DNA from: Deltaproteobacteria bacterium
GTDB lineage: Bacteria > Desulfobacterota > Desulfobacteria > Desulfobacterales > Desulfatibacillaceae
Length of the DNA stretch: 64,000 bases
Assembly: GCA_016235345.1 (NCBI GenBank)
Contig: JACRLG010000016.1
Location: 1 to 64,000 of the forward strand
Direction of reading: 5' to 3'
A program made the position numbers and the translations under genes. Position 1 is the first letter of the stretch. Each line of letters begins with the position of its first letter. Shown here piece by piece: positions 8,380 to 17,531 of the stretch. The notes below the pieces were generated by a model. The model searched no databases. It saw only the letters and a list, made by a program, of their open reading frames with translations, and was not told the DNA's origin.

Positions 8380-8507
8380 GATAGAGTGCGCACAAGCGAT
8401 GAAATGCCAGGCGCGCGAGCGAGCGGGGAGGGAGCGTACGTTTTTGTACGTGACCGACACGCGAGGCGATGCGCAACGCCGCAGTTCGCGCTTGTGCGCA
8501 CTCTATC
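8380..8507 (-). repeat. Palindromic 3'-end element, copy 1
   Basis: A 128-bp element with perfect 19-bp terminal inverted repeats (GATAGAGTGCGCACAAGCG and its complement) and a centre of GTAC-GTTTTT-GTAC. It overlaps by two bases the TGA stop of the small gene at 8506-8697. It belongs to the family at 16329, 20541, 22702, 29221, 43501, 45231, 51208 and 62207, although its arms are the most divergent. Confidence 0.75.
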
Positions 8508-8697
8508 AGTTCATTTCATTCCAGCGATCCATGGCCTTGTGCAGCATTTCCGCCAGTTCGGGGTCTGTGGCCTCGATCTTCACTGCGGTTTCCCTCCAGG
8601 TTTCGGTTACGGAACCAAGGCCCTTGGCCTTCAATATTAACTCCACGTAGAGAAAGAGGTCGTCGCGGTTCATTTCATCGAAATCGGGCGTATCCAT
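8506..8697 (-). CDS. Small acidic hypothetical protein (63 aa)
   Basis: Sixty-three residues beginning MDTPDFDEMNRDDLFLYVEL and ending in KAMDRWNEMN; predominantly helical and acidic with no membrane segment. The ribosome binding site AAGGAAGAAG lies just upstream, and codon use matches neighbours, which supports a real gene. Its stop codon overlaps the terminal base pairs of the palindromic element at 8380-8507. No family recognised. Confidence 0.65.
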   Translation of the reverse strand: MDTPDFDEMNRDDLFLYVELILKAKGLGSVTETWRETAVKIEATDPELAEMLHKAMDRWNEMN

Positions 8698-8856
8698 GCA
8701 TCTTCTTCCTTTGGCTTTGGGTTTTAAGGTTTTCGGAACAAGGTTTTCGCCTTGAACTCCACCGGACGGCGAGTTCCCGAAGGACGGGAAACCCGTTCGG
8801 ACCGGGCGCGGGAATATCGCAGGAGTTCATCCTTGGCGGGGCTTTCGGAATGCTTT

Positions 8857-11800
8857 TCACTTTTCGGGGGTTTTTCCGGGGAACGCGCGTTTTACGGCCT
8901 CCCTGACGCGGGGTTCCGGGTCATCGGCCAGGGTGGCTAAAACTTCGAGTCCTGCGGGGTCTGCAATGGAGGCCAGGGCCAGGGCTGCGGCGGCCCTGAC
9001 TGCGGCGGGCTGCTCCTTTTTGAACCAGAGGAAACCCCTGGGCTTCAGAAGGCGCGCGATGGGCTCCACGGCTTCTTTGGAGCAGAGGCATCCCAGGGCG
9101 GTGCAGGCTGCTGTGATGGTTCTTGGCTCCTTTGCCGACCTCACCACCTCGACGAGGGCCGGAACCGCGTTTTTCGAGCATATGCGCCCCAGGGTGCGTA
9201 TCGCCCCTTCGGCCAGGGGGACATCGGAGTTGTCGACGTAAGACATGAGCAGGGTTGTTATCTCCACCCCGCCAAGGCGCTCGGCCAGACCGAAGGCGGC
9301 GTGGCGCACCTTGGGGTTTCCGTCGCCTAAGGCTATGGCGATTTCCGAGCCCAGGTCGCGGTCAACCAGATCGGCCACGGTCAGCATACCGGCCCGGTGG
9401 GCGGGTTCGGAATCGGTGGCCAGCTCCGCCTTGAAAAGGCCGACGGCCTCGTCCCCGGCCTTTGAGATGGCGGAAGCCGCCACCTGCCTGGTGCGGGGAT
9501 CGTCGCTTTCCTTGATGACGGAAAGAAGGAGCGGAACGGCGGCGGGGCCTAAGCCGCCCATTATGGACAGCGCCGCCTGCCTTCGTTCGGAGTCCGAGGA
9601 TGCGGCGTCGGTGACCAGGAGCTTTTCGGTCTGGGGAGGAAGAAGGATGACGATGCGGTCGGCAAGGTCGTAGTCCTTCTCGGAATCCGACTCGTAGAGG
9701 CTGTCCCTTCTCTGGTTGAGCCTTCCCAGGACCCAGGTGGCCAGGTTGTAGTCGGAAATCTCCACCATGCTGGAAGCGACACCCACCAGGACCGACACGA
9801 GCCTTGCGAGGGATTCGGATTCGGATTCGGCTGAAAAGGCGGCAAGGGTCGGCTCGGCCAAAAGCTTGAGAAAGGGGGCCTGGGAATTCAGGTCCGGGGC
9901 TTCGGCGAGGCTTTTCACCGCCTGGATCACCGCGAGCTTTTTTGTGCCGTCGCCTTGGGTGTAGATGGAAAAAAGGTTTTCCAGCTCCATCGCGGCATTT
10001 TCGGCCTCGCCTTTTAAAAAGAGGTCGCGGACCAGTTCCGGGGCTTCCTGGACGGGATCGCGTTTTTCCTTCCGGGATTTTTTCTCGGCTTCAGCTTCTT
10101 CCGCTCCCTCCTGGGCTATGCCGGTCTCTCCGTCTTCCAGGGATTCTTCGTCTTCGGGAAGGCCCGCCGCCTTTGTCTGGCTTTCCAGGATGCCGTAAAC
10201 GGCCTGGTCAAAAAGGATTCCCGATATGCCCTGCTCCCTGGCCGAACCTGTCCAGAAGGCGGCGTCCACGTTTTCCTGGGGACGGTTGGCTGCGGTTCTG
10301 AAAAAGGCCACGAAATCCGCCGTGGTGCTTTTGGGCAGGAAGGTGATGCTCTTTATACCGCATGTTTCCAGGTAGCGCAGAAGGGCCGGGGTGAGCTTTT
10401 CGAATTCCGGGTGCTCCACCCTGACCCCGTTGGCCAGAAACGTCGTTCCCACACGAGCGAGGGTAAGATACGGCTGGCGGGCGAAAAAATTTTTAAGGGA
10501 CTCCATCACCTGCTCTATGGCAATGGCTGCCACCGGCCCCTCAGGGGGATAGAGCCTCATCTTGGCGGCGGCTCCCAGAAAGTTTCGCACGGCGGCTGCG
10601 GCGTAAACAAGGTCCTCTTCGGACAGCTCGCAATCCTCGGAAAGGGTGGCGGCAAGCTCCCTTGCCTCCTCTTCGGTGGGGACGGCGGGCCCCTCCCTCA
10701 TTTCCGCGTAGCGCACCTGGCGGAGAATGATCCTTGCCAGACCCTGTTCGGCGGCGAATTCGACCCAGAACTTGTCCCGGATCATCTTGCGGTCCACCCG
10801 CCCCGCCGCGTCAAGCATCTTGAAAAGCTCGTCCTCGGAGATTCCCTGCTTGAAGATGACTCCGGCAAGTTCAAGCCTGCTCAAAAAGGTGATGAAGCTT
10901 TCGGCAGTGCCCTTGTAATCGGAAACGTCGGCCTCGACCCCGTTGATGTAAAGGGCCTTTTTTTCATGGGCCAGATGGACCTGGGAATTGGACAAAAGGA
11001 TGGCGTCCAGGACCGACTTCAGCTTGGTCACGGCGTTTCTGGTGAGCTGGGAGCCTGCGGGATACAGCTTGGTGTTCCTGATGGCGATCAGAAAAGAGCG
11101 CATCAGGTCGGGCACAAGGCTTGTGCCCTCGCCATCCAGGGGCTCGTCGGGGATCGCGTCGGGCGGGCCGTCTCCGCTGTAGAAGGCGGCCTCCGAGGCG
11201 TTGAACACCACGGTGTTGTGCCGGGACTGTAGGGCCTCGTAGAGCTTGGCCTTCTCGATGTTGGCGGAGCGCTGGAAATGGTAGGCCAGGATGGCCGCCG
11301 AGGGAAGAAGGCCTTCCTTGTGAAGCGATTCCTGGTAGGAGCCTATGCGCTCGTGAATCTTTTCCCTGGGGTCGTCGCCCATGCCGCCGTATATCAGCTC
11401 CGCCACCCTGGAGCTCAAAAACCTGACGTTTTCGTCGTTATAAGCGAAATCCACGCTTACAAGGCCCTGGGAGACGGCCTGTTCCAGAAAGTCCTGAACC
11501 TGGGCCTCCATTTCATCGGCGCTGCCGGAAAGAAGAGACATGGAAACGTTGTCGCCATAGGCTGAAACCGTGGCCAGGATTTTTTTGGACTCCTCATCCA
11601 GGCTGGTCACTTTACGGCTTATGATCTCCTCCAGGGAACGCGGCAGATAGCCCTCTTCCAGGGGCGCAACCGCCCAGCTTTTTTCGGACGCCTTGATTTT
11701 CTTGTCGGAGACCAGATTTTTTAAAATTTCCGAAAGAAACAGGGGATTGCCCTGACTCGTTCTGGCGAGTTCCCTCACGAAACCGTTGGGAAACACGGCT

Positions 11801-13110
11801 CCCGGAAAGGCCTGGGAAAGGTGCGTGGACAAGTCTTCATCGGAAAGGGGCGTCAGCCTCACCTTGTGAATGGATAACTCGCTTCCGTGGTTATAGCGGA
11901 ACCGCTCCAGGGGGGTTGAGTCGTCGTCGGGTATGACGGAGGTGGAGCCGGTATCCGTGGCCGAGGCGCAAACGAAAAGGGGAAGCGTCTTTTTTTGGAT
12001 GAAAAGGCGAAGGAGCATCAGGCTCGCCTCGTCGGCAAGGTGCATGTCATCCACGAAAATAACGAGGGGGCCTTTTTCGCTAAGCGCCGGTATGAACCTG
12101 AAGAGGGTGGTGAAGATCATTTCCCGATTTCGGGAGTCGTCCTCCTCGTCCTCCCACTTTCGGTCGCAGCCCGCAAGCTGCGGGAGCACGCAGGCCAGGG
12201 CGTCGCGCTCGGCCTCCGAAAGGCTTTTCAGTGCGGCCACTCCCTTGTCCGGCCTCCTGTCCATAAGGGCCAGCACGATGTCCGCAGCCACGCAATAGGG
12301 CCGGAAAAGCTCGTGCGCTTTGGACGCAACCCTTATTCGCGGAATCCTGGTGCGGGCCAGGGTCTGGTCCACCATGTCCAGAAAGGCCGTCTTGCCGGTG
12401 CCGGGAGCCCCTTCTACAATTATGAACTGGCTCTCCTTCTGCATGAACTTTTTAAGGTGGCCAACCACCTGGGCCAATTGGGCCTTGCGTCCCGCCGTGG
12501 GGGCCCTGTTGGCGGCTGCGAGGGAGTTTTTGGCCGCCGTGGTTTCCGGGTCCACCGAGGCTGCGTCCGCAACCCTGTCCCTGCCGGTGCGCTTGGCCAG
12601 GTAAAGGGCGGAATCCGCCCTGGCCACAAGCTCCTTGCCGTTGGCGGCGTCCTCAGGGGCCGTGGCCACGCCCACGCTGAAGGTTATGCTGAGGTTTACG
12701 TCAGGGTCCGAAATATGGCAGGAGTTGTCCCGCGCGGCCTGCACCAGGCGCTGGCCGAGGGCCAATGCGTCGGCCTTTCCCGATTCGGGCAGAAGAACCA
12801 TGAACTCGTCGCCGGCGTAGCGGATGGGGATTCCCATTTCCGCAGCAGCCTGTCTTATTACGTTGGCCACGAAGACCAGGGCCTGATCCCCTGCCTGGTG
12901 TCCGTGGGTGTCGTTTATGAGCTTGAAATGGTCCAGGTCAAGCATGACCAGGGACACTGGCCTTGCGCCGGTCTTTTCCCACTCGATCTTGTGCTCGAAA
13001 TAATGCCCAAGGAACCGTCTGTTGTTGAGGCTTGTGAGTTCGTCCTCAAATATCAGGCGCGACGGGTCCTTGCCCGTCATTTTCATGAATGTGAGAAGGT
13101 CTTGTTCCAT
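8857..13110 (-). CDS. GGDEF domain - AAA/STAND-like ATPase - HEAT-repeat fusion (1417 aa)
   Basis: A very large cytoplasmic regulator. Residues about 15-180 form a GGDEF domain with signature RYAGDEFM (AGDEF at 99-103); the classical RxxD inhibitory site upstream is absent. Variants with AGDEF are reported active in other bacteria, so c-di-GMP synthesis is possible. Residues about 205-600 form an AAA-type ATPase with P-loop GAPGTGKT (234-241) and Walker B-like LVIFVDDMHLAD, resembling adenylate cyclase/LuxR-associated STAND modules. A middle region of about 500 residues is unassigned. The C-terminal third has HEAT/PBS-lyase repeats (VPLLLSVIKESDDPRTRQVA, AVPALVEVVRSAKEPRTITA). An acidic, lysine-rich linker lies near 1000-1050. 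It is monocistronic and ends beside a small gene. Its partners are unknown. Confidence 0.85.
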   Translation of the reverse strand: MEQDLLTFMKMTGKDPSRLIFEDELTSLNNRRFLGHYFEHKIEWEKTGARPVSLVMLDLDHFKLINDTHGHQAGDQALVFVANVIRQAAAEMGIPIRYAGDEFMVLLPESGKADALALGQRLVQAARDNSCHISDPDVNLSITFSVGVATAPEDAANGKELVARADSALYLAKRTGRDRVADAASVDPETTAAKNSLAAANRAPTAGRKAQLAQVVGHLKKFMQKESQFIIVEGAPGTGKTAFLDMVDQTLARTRIPRIRVASKAHELFRPYCVAADIVLALMDRRPDKGVAALKSLSEAERDALACVLPQLAGCDRKWEDEEDDSRNREMIFTTLFRFIPALSEKGPLVIFVDDMHLADEASLMLLRLFIQKKTLPLFVCASATDTGSTSVIPDDDSTPLERFRYNHGSELSIHKVRLTPLSDEDLSTHLSQAFPGAVFPNGFVRELARTSQGNPLFLSEILKNLVSDKKIKASEKSWAVAPLEEGYLPRSLEEIISRKVTSLDEESKKILATVSAYGDNVSMSLLSGSADEMEAQVQDFLEQAVSQGLVSVDFAYNDENVRFLSSRVAELIYGGMGDDPREKIHERIGSYQESLHKEGLLPSAAILAYHFQRSANIEKAKLYEALQSRHNTVVFNASEAAFYSGDGPPDAIPDEPLDGEGTSLVPDLMRSFLIAIRNTKLYPAGSQLTRNAVTKLKSVLDAILLSNSQVHLAHEKKALYINGVEADVSDYKGTAESFITFLSRLELAGVIFKQGISEDELFKMLDAAGRVDRKMIRDKFWVEFAAEQGLARIILRQVRYAEMREGPAVPTEEEARELAATLSEDCELSEEDLVYAAAAVRNFLGAAAKMRLYPPEGPVAAIAIEQVMESLKNFFARQPYLTLARVGTTFLANGVRVEHPEFEKLTPALLRYLETCGIKSITFLPKSTTADFVAFFRTAANRPQENVDAAFWTGSAREQGISGILFDQAVYGILESQTKAAGLPEDEESLEDGETGIAQEGAEEAEAEKKSRKEKRDPVQEAPELVRDLFLKGEAENAAMELENLFSIYTQGDGTKKLAVIQAVKSLAEAPDLNSQAPFLKLLAEPTLAAFSAESESESLARLVSVLVGVASSMVEISDYNLATWVLGRLNQRRDSLYESDSEKDYDLADRIVILLPPQTEKLLVTDAASSDSERRQAALSIMGGLGPAAVPLLLSVIKESDDPRTRQVAASAISKAGDEAVGLFKAELATDSEPAHRAGMLTVADLVDRDLGSEIAIALGDGNPKVRHAAFGLAERLGGVEITTLLMSYVDNSDVPLAEGAIRTLGRICSKNAVPALVEVVRSAKEPRTITAACTALGCLCSKEAVEPIARLLKPRGFLWFKKEQPAAVRAAAALALASIADPAGLEVLATLADDPEPRVREAVKRAFPGKTPEK

Positions 13111-13829
13111 CGAGCCGTTCCCGCTTCAACAGGCCGCCCGAAAACGGCGGCCCGCATTTTCCGCTCAAAACACCAAGGAGGCTTGAAGGTCCTGCCGGAC
13201 GCCTGAAATCCGGCAAACGCCTTTCAGTCCCGAAGGATGGCCGGACAGCCGCTGCTGACTCCGGTTTCCACCCTGTCCCGATAAAGCCGAATATTTATTT
13301 TCAGCTCCAGGCACCATTGTAAGTCCGACAGGCTTACAGTTCAAGTCCCAAAGGGGGCAGGATCACCCCGATTCATAAAATTATGCCACAACTTCCTGAT
13401 TTGCAAACAGATACCAAAGCGATACAAAATTTTCCCGTTGGCAGTGCAATGAACCGTCAACAATTATTACGGAGAGCAGGGTTTAATTCCATCTTTCGAA
13501 CTCCCAAAAACGGCGGAGGAGCAGGCTTCCGGCATTTCGCCCCTCGGTCAGGTTTCCTTAAAACGGAAAAGAACCATGCTCCGCTTAATATTAAAGCCTG
13601 CGGACAGCGCGCCTTTTCCAAAAAGAGGCCATAACGGGCGGACGTGTCAAGGCCGCTCTCTCATTTTACAAGTGCCGACAAAATTATGATGGTTCCGCAA
13701 AAATCCCGGCAGGGCTTCTTATGCGCAGCCAGGTTTTTAGTCCGTTTCCGGTCGATTCACGGCCCGGCCCCATTGCCTTTCCCCGAAACGGCCTTGCTCC
13801 GGTCTTCTTCGGAAACCAGGAATAATATA
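13111..13829. other. Long intergenic region without a supported gene
   Basis: About 720 bp between the divergent GGDEF and histidine kinase genes. Several short frames exist on both strands, but none has a ribosome binding site, a family match or neighbour-like codon use. The stretch 13370-13480 is AT-richer than the surroundings and could hold promoter elements for the leftward gene. I see no RNA gene or repeat. Confidence 0.4.
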
Positions 13830-13845
13830 TGGCATAATTCGTGCA
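13830..13845 (+). promoter_or_regulatory. Sigma-54-type promoter for the PAS histidine kinase
   Basis: TGGCATAATTCGTGCA matches the -24/-12 consensus (TGGCAC-N5-TTGCA) with GG and GC at the required distance. It lies about 100 bp before the kinase start. It depends on an activator; whether the activator at 31075 serves it is unknown. Confidence 0.6.
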
Positions 13846-13946
13846 TAAACCGATGACAGGTAAAAACAGTTGCACCATTCCAGCCGCAGTGGTAGGAGTG
13901 GCGTCCTCTGGCAAAAAAAATCCAAACCAGCCAAGGGAGACCGCAC

Positions 13947-16328
13947 ATGTCCGGCGATCCGTCCCTCAATTCCCTCAAAAAAGAACTGGATGGCCTCAAA
14001 AAGGCACTCGCCCTCTCGGAAACCCGTTACAGGGAGGTCGTGGACACCGCCAACAGCGTCATACTCCGCCTGGACCACGACGGCAACATCACCTTTTTCA
14101 ACTCTTTCGCCCAGAAATTCTTCGGCTTTTCCGAAGAGGAAATTATCGGGAAACCTGCGGTGGGAACCATAGTTCCCGAAACCGAGACCTCCGGGCGCGA
14201 CCTTGTGGACCTTCTCCTGAAAATTTGCAACAACCCGGACAACTACTGCGCCAACGAAAACGAAAACATCAAAAAAAACGGCGAACGCGTCTGGATAGCC
14301 TGGACCAACAAGGCCATAACCGATGACGCCGGGCAGGTGCGGGAAGTACTTTGCATCGGAAACGACGTCACTGCGGCCAGGCGGGCGCTCGCCGACCTCG
14401 ACCTTGAGCGCCGCCAGCTTCTTTCGATATTCGACAGCATAGACGAGCCAATCTATGTCTCCGACCCTCAAACATACGACGTGCTCTACATCAATGCCGC
14501 CCTGCGAAAACTGTTGGGCGACGCCACCGGAAAAAAATGCCACGAGGCCTTCCAGGGCCTGGATAAACCCTGCCCGTTTTGCACCAATTCCTCCCTCTTC
14601 GGGGAAAACGCCGTATCATCATACGTATGGAACCAGAAAAACCTGATCACTGGCCGGTGGTTCCGCTGCATGGACAAGGCCCTGCTCTGGCCCGACGGAC
14701 GAATGGTGCGCTATGAAATGGCCGTTGACATAACCGAGAGGATGAGAAGCGATGAACTCCTCCAGGATGCCCACAACGAGCTGGCCGAGGCAAACCGGCG
14801 CCTCAGGGCCGACATAGATCAGCGCCAGAAGGCCCAGCGGGAGCTGCTCGAAAGCCAGGAGGCGCTCCTGGAAAGCGAGGAGAAATTCCGCCTTGCCTTT
14901 GAGAACGCGGTGGACGCCATATTCTGGGCCGATCCCATCACCGGGCGCATCCTAAACTGCAACAAGGCCGCCGAGGCCCTCCTGGAAACCAGCAGGGAGC
15001 GCATAATAGGACGCCACCAGACGGTGCTTCACCCTCCCCAGAAGGCCGTCCACTACATGGAGATGTTCCGCCGCCACTTTCAAACCCCAAGGATAGCGGA
15101 CGAGGAAGCGGAGATCATAACCGAAAGCGGTTTCGTAAAACCCGTTCACATCACCGCCTGCGCCACGGTAATAGGCAAAAAGATCATTCACCAGGGCATT
15201 TTCCGTGACATCACCCACCGCAAGCGCGCCGAAGACGCCTTGCGGGCCAGCGAGGCCCGCTACAGGAGCCTCCTGGAATTCTCCCCCGACCCCATCGCGG
15301 TTTACGACAACGAGGGCAGGGTCATGTACGTCAACCCCGCCTTCGAGGAAACCTTCGGCTGGAAACTGGGCGAGCTCATCGGAAAAAGAATCAATTTCGT
15401 GCCGGATGAGAACTGGCCCGAAACCCGCGACGCCATAGAGCGCATGAAGGCGGGCGAAAAGGTTCTCCTGTTCGAGACCCGCCGCTCCACCAAGGACGGG
15501 CGGATACTGGACGTTCAGATAAGCTCTTCGGTATTCTACGGCGCGGACGGCAAAACAGCAGGCAACGTGGTGTTTCTCCGGGACATAACAAGGCGCAAGA
15601 CCCTTGAGGAAGAACTTTTACAGGCGAAAAAGCTGGAGGCCACGGGAGTTCTGGCCGGAGGGCTCGCACACGACTTCGGAAACCTTCTGGCCATCCTGGT
15701 GCTGAACATAGAACTGGCAAGGAGCCGCATCTCGGCTGGCGACCCCTCGGCCCAGTTCATGGAAGACGCAATGGAAGCCTGCCACAGGGCCCGCGACCTC
15801 ACTTACAAGTTCATCACCTTCTCGCCCGGCGGCTCCCCCCATCGCAGCATGGCCATGATTGCCGATCTTTTGGCCGAATGTCTCTCCCTTCTGGACGGCG
15901 TCTCCGACATCACATATTCCACGGCGCTTCCAAAAGACCTCTGGGGCGTGTCCATAGACCGCCGGCAGATGAAAACCGTGTTCACCGAAATAATCAGAAA
16001 CGCCATGGAGTCCATGCCGGAAGGCGGAATAATAAGGCTTTCGGCGGAAAATATACGGATAGACGAAAAAACAGCGGACTCGCTTCCCAACCTGCCGCCC
16101 GGACGATACGTGAAAACCGTAATCAGCGACCAGGGCAGGGGCATTCCCGCCCAGAACCTGCCCAGGGTCTATGACCCCTACTTCTCCACCAAGGAACGCG
16201 GAACGCAAAAAGGCATGGGGCTTGGGCTTTCCATCGCCTGGAGCGTGGTAAAGCGTCACGGCGGAACCATCCGCATGGAAACAGGCCCGGGCGGGACCGA
16301 TGTATTCATCTATCTCCCCGCCCCCTGA
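13947..16328 (+). CDS. Soluble multi-PAS sensor histidine kinase
   Basis: 793 residues with no membrane segments. A short coiled coil (SLKKELDGLKKALALSE) leads into PAS1 (about 25-150). PAS2 (about 160-275) carries the cysteine pattern C198-x10-C209-x2-C212, followed by a coiled coil. PAS3 lies at about 310-430 and PAS4 at about 440-560. The phospho-acceptor is His575 in AGGLAHDFGNLLA. The HATPase domain has FTEIIRNAMESMPEGG (N box), DQGRGIPAQNLPRVYDPY (G1/F) and GMGLGLSIAWSVVKRHGG (G2). It is an orphan kinase without an adjacent response regulator. AAGGGAG precedes the ATG. The stop codon abuts the palindromic element at 16329. The signal is unknown; the cysteine-bearing PAS suggests redox or metal sensing (inference). 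Confidence 0.88.
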   Translation: MSGDPSLNSLKKELDGLKKALALSETRYREVVDTANSVILRLDHDGNITFFNSFAQKFFGFSEEEIIGKPAVGTIVPETETSGRDLVDLLLKICNNPDNYCANENENIKKNGERVWIAWTNKAITDDAGQVREVLCIGNDVTAARRALADLDLERRQLLSIFDSIDEPIYVSDPQTYDVLYINAALRKLLGDATGKKCHEAFQGLDKPCPFCTNSSLFGENAVSSYVWNQKNLITGRWFRCMDKALLWPDGRMVRYEMAVDITERMRSDELLQDAHNELAEANRRLRADIDQRQKAQRELLESQEALLESEEKFRLAFENAVDAIFWADPITGRILNCNKAAEALLETSRERIIGRHQTVLHPPQKAVHYMEMFRRHFQTPRIADEEAEIITESGFVKPVHITACATVIGKKIIHQGIFRDITHRKRAEDALRASEARYRSLLEFSPDPIAVYDNEGRVMYVNPAFEETFGWKLGELIGKRINFVPDENWPETRDAIERMKAGEKVLLFETRRSTKDGRILDVQISSSVFYGADGKTAGNVVFLRDITRRKTLEEELLQAKKLEATGVLAGGLAHDFGNLLAILVLNIELARSRISAGDPSAQFMEDAMEACHRARDLTYKFITFSPGGSPHRSMAMIADLLAECLSLLDGVSDITYSTALPKDLWGVSIDRRQMKTVFTEIIRNAMESMPEGGIIRLSAENIRIDEKTADSLPNLPPGRYVKTVISDQGRGIPAQNLPRVYDPYFSTKERGTQKGMGLGLSIAWSVVKRHGGTIRMETGPGGTDVFIYLPAP

Positions 16329-16455
16329 CCAGGGCGTCCACACGCGCGATCCGCTGTGTCGAACTTCGCCGGGCGGGGTCGTTATGTACCTTGAGTACAC
16401 GGCCTCCCCCGCCCGGCTTGTTCTCCTTGCGGCTCATCGCTTGTGATCGCCCTGG
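16329..16455 (+). repeat. Palindromic 3'-end element, copy 2
   Basis: It begins immediately after the TGA of the kinase gene. Outer ends are CCAGGGCG and CGCCCTGG; inner arms GCCGGGCGGGG and CCCCGCCCGGC pair perfectly around GTAC-CTTGA-GTAC. The stop-proximal side keeps the family pattern CGCGAnnnGCTGTGT. Confidence 0.75.
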
Positions 16456-16693
16456 AATTGTCTGCAGGGTAAGGCGCGAAAGACCTTATCAGGCGGCATG
16501 ATATTACAGCCCCACCTGGCGGGGTTCCGTCATTCAAAACGTCTGACATTCCTCATATGATTTCCACTAGCCGCGCCTGCCCTGTATTTCGCAAAAATCA
16601 CGTTTCATAAAGTTGCGGCTCTCAAGGCGTCTTGCGGGGCGGAAACCAAGGGGCTGGATTTTTGCCCGCTCCCCGGCGGGATGGGAAACTCCC

Positions 16694-16722
16694 TTGACAA
16701 AATAAGATGAGCGGTGTTTAAT
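16694..16722 (+). promoter_or_regulatory. Sigma-70-type promoter of the TetR gene
   Basis: TTGACA (16694-16699), a 17-nt spacer and TTTAAT (16717-16722) form a near-consensus promoter about 28 bp before the GTG start of the TetR regulator. Confidence 0.7.
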
Positions 16723-16734
16723 GAACATAGTTCA
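16722..16734. promoter_or_regulatory. Probable TetR autoregulatory operator
   Basis: TGAACATAGTTCA is a perfect 5-bp inverted repeat with a 3-nt centre. It overlaps the end of the -10 box and the expected start point, so a bound repressor would block initiation. Assignment to the adjacent TetR protein is inference from position. Confidence 0.5.
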
Positions 16735-16749
16735 ACTAATGGAGGAGCC

Positions 16750-17418
16750 GTGCCCAAAAAACCCCGAAGCCCGGATGAAATGGAATCAGCAAAAAGCCGG
16801 ATTCTGGAATGCTCCTTGTCCGTTCTGGCGGAAAAGGGCTTCGAGGGGCTTTCCATGCGGGAGGTGGCCCGCAGGATGGGCGTTGTTGTGGGGACCCTTT
16901 ACGGCTATTACCGCAACAGGGACGATCTCTACCTTGCGGTCCTCACGCGGGGTTTCGAGAGGCTCTACGACAGGTTCCGGAAAATTCCGGCCAACCAGGG
17001 CCAGCCCTTGGAAAACCTTGCAGCCATGGCCGGGGCCTACCTGGATTTCGGCCTGGAAGAGCCCCACTTTTACAACATCATGTTCACCTGGCACGTGCCC
17101 AAGTTCCGGGACTATCTGAATACGCCCATGGAACAGGCGGCCCGCGTCGAGCTTGAAACGGCCCTGGCGGTTTACAGGCTGGTGCTCGACCAGATCGACG
17201 GGCTCCTGGCGGAAACGGAACGCTCCTCCACGGAAGACAACAGGTATTGGGCCATATTTTTCTGGTCAACGCTTCACGGCTACGTTGCCGGGCTCAATAA
17301 CACCCTTCTGAACTATATGCACGACAAGCCCCTCGATCTGAAGGAACGCTTTCTGGCAACCCTTCTTGAGAGCATCCGCCTGGGCCTGTCCCGGCTTGGG
17401 GCCGAAAAAGGCTTGTGA
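16750..17418 (+). CDS. TetR/AcrR-family transcriptional regulator
   Basis: About 222 residues. The N-terminal helix-turn-helix is typical: SRILECSLSVLAEKGFEGLS, then MREVARRMGVVVGTLYGYYR and NRDDLYLAVLTRGFERL. The ligand-binding part (about 85-215) contains HFYNIMFTWHVPKFRDYLN and a C-terminal helix, compatible with TetR_C_13/25-type domains that bind hydrophobic ligands. The start is GTG 16750 behind GGAGGAG; an upstream ATG in frame lies before the operator and is unlikely. The glycyl radical enzyme gene follows by about 110 bp in the same direction and is a likely target, but this is inference. Confidence 0.88.
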   Translation: MPKKPRSPDEMESAKSRILECSLSVLAEKGFEGLSMREVARRMGVVVGTLYGYYRNRDDLYLAVLTRGFERLYDRFRKIPANQGQPLENLAAMAGAYLDFGLEEPHFYNIMFTWHVPKFRDYLNTPMEQAARVELETALAVYRLVLDQIDGLLAETERSSTEDNRYWAIFFWSTLHGYVAGLNNTLLNYMHDKPLDLKERFLATLLESIRLGLSRLGAEKGL

Positions 17419-17483
17419 CCCAAACTTGATTTTAAAGAGGAAATCCGCCGCTTGGAGAGGGTCTTGACGCCTCAAAACAAAAA

Positions 17484-17512
17484 CAGCGCGGGGTTTTTCG
17501 CCCCTGCGCCAT
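17484..17512 (+). other. Hairpin between tetR and the glycyl radical enzyme gene
   Basis: GCGCGGGG and CCCCTGCGC can pair with one bulge around TTTTTCG. There is no following U-tract, so this may be an RNA-processing or leader structure and not a terminator. It lies about 20 bp before the next gene. Confidence 0.4.
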
Positions 17513-17531
17513 CAATCACAAGGGGCTTAAA

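Noticed and set aside
8209-8501. Short frames across the palindromic elements
   Set aside because: Two frames with repeated peptides arise only from the duplicated 42-bp element; no ribosome binding site.
13383-13634. 83-codon frame in the long intergenic region
   Set aside because: No ribosome binding site, no family and atypical codon use.
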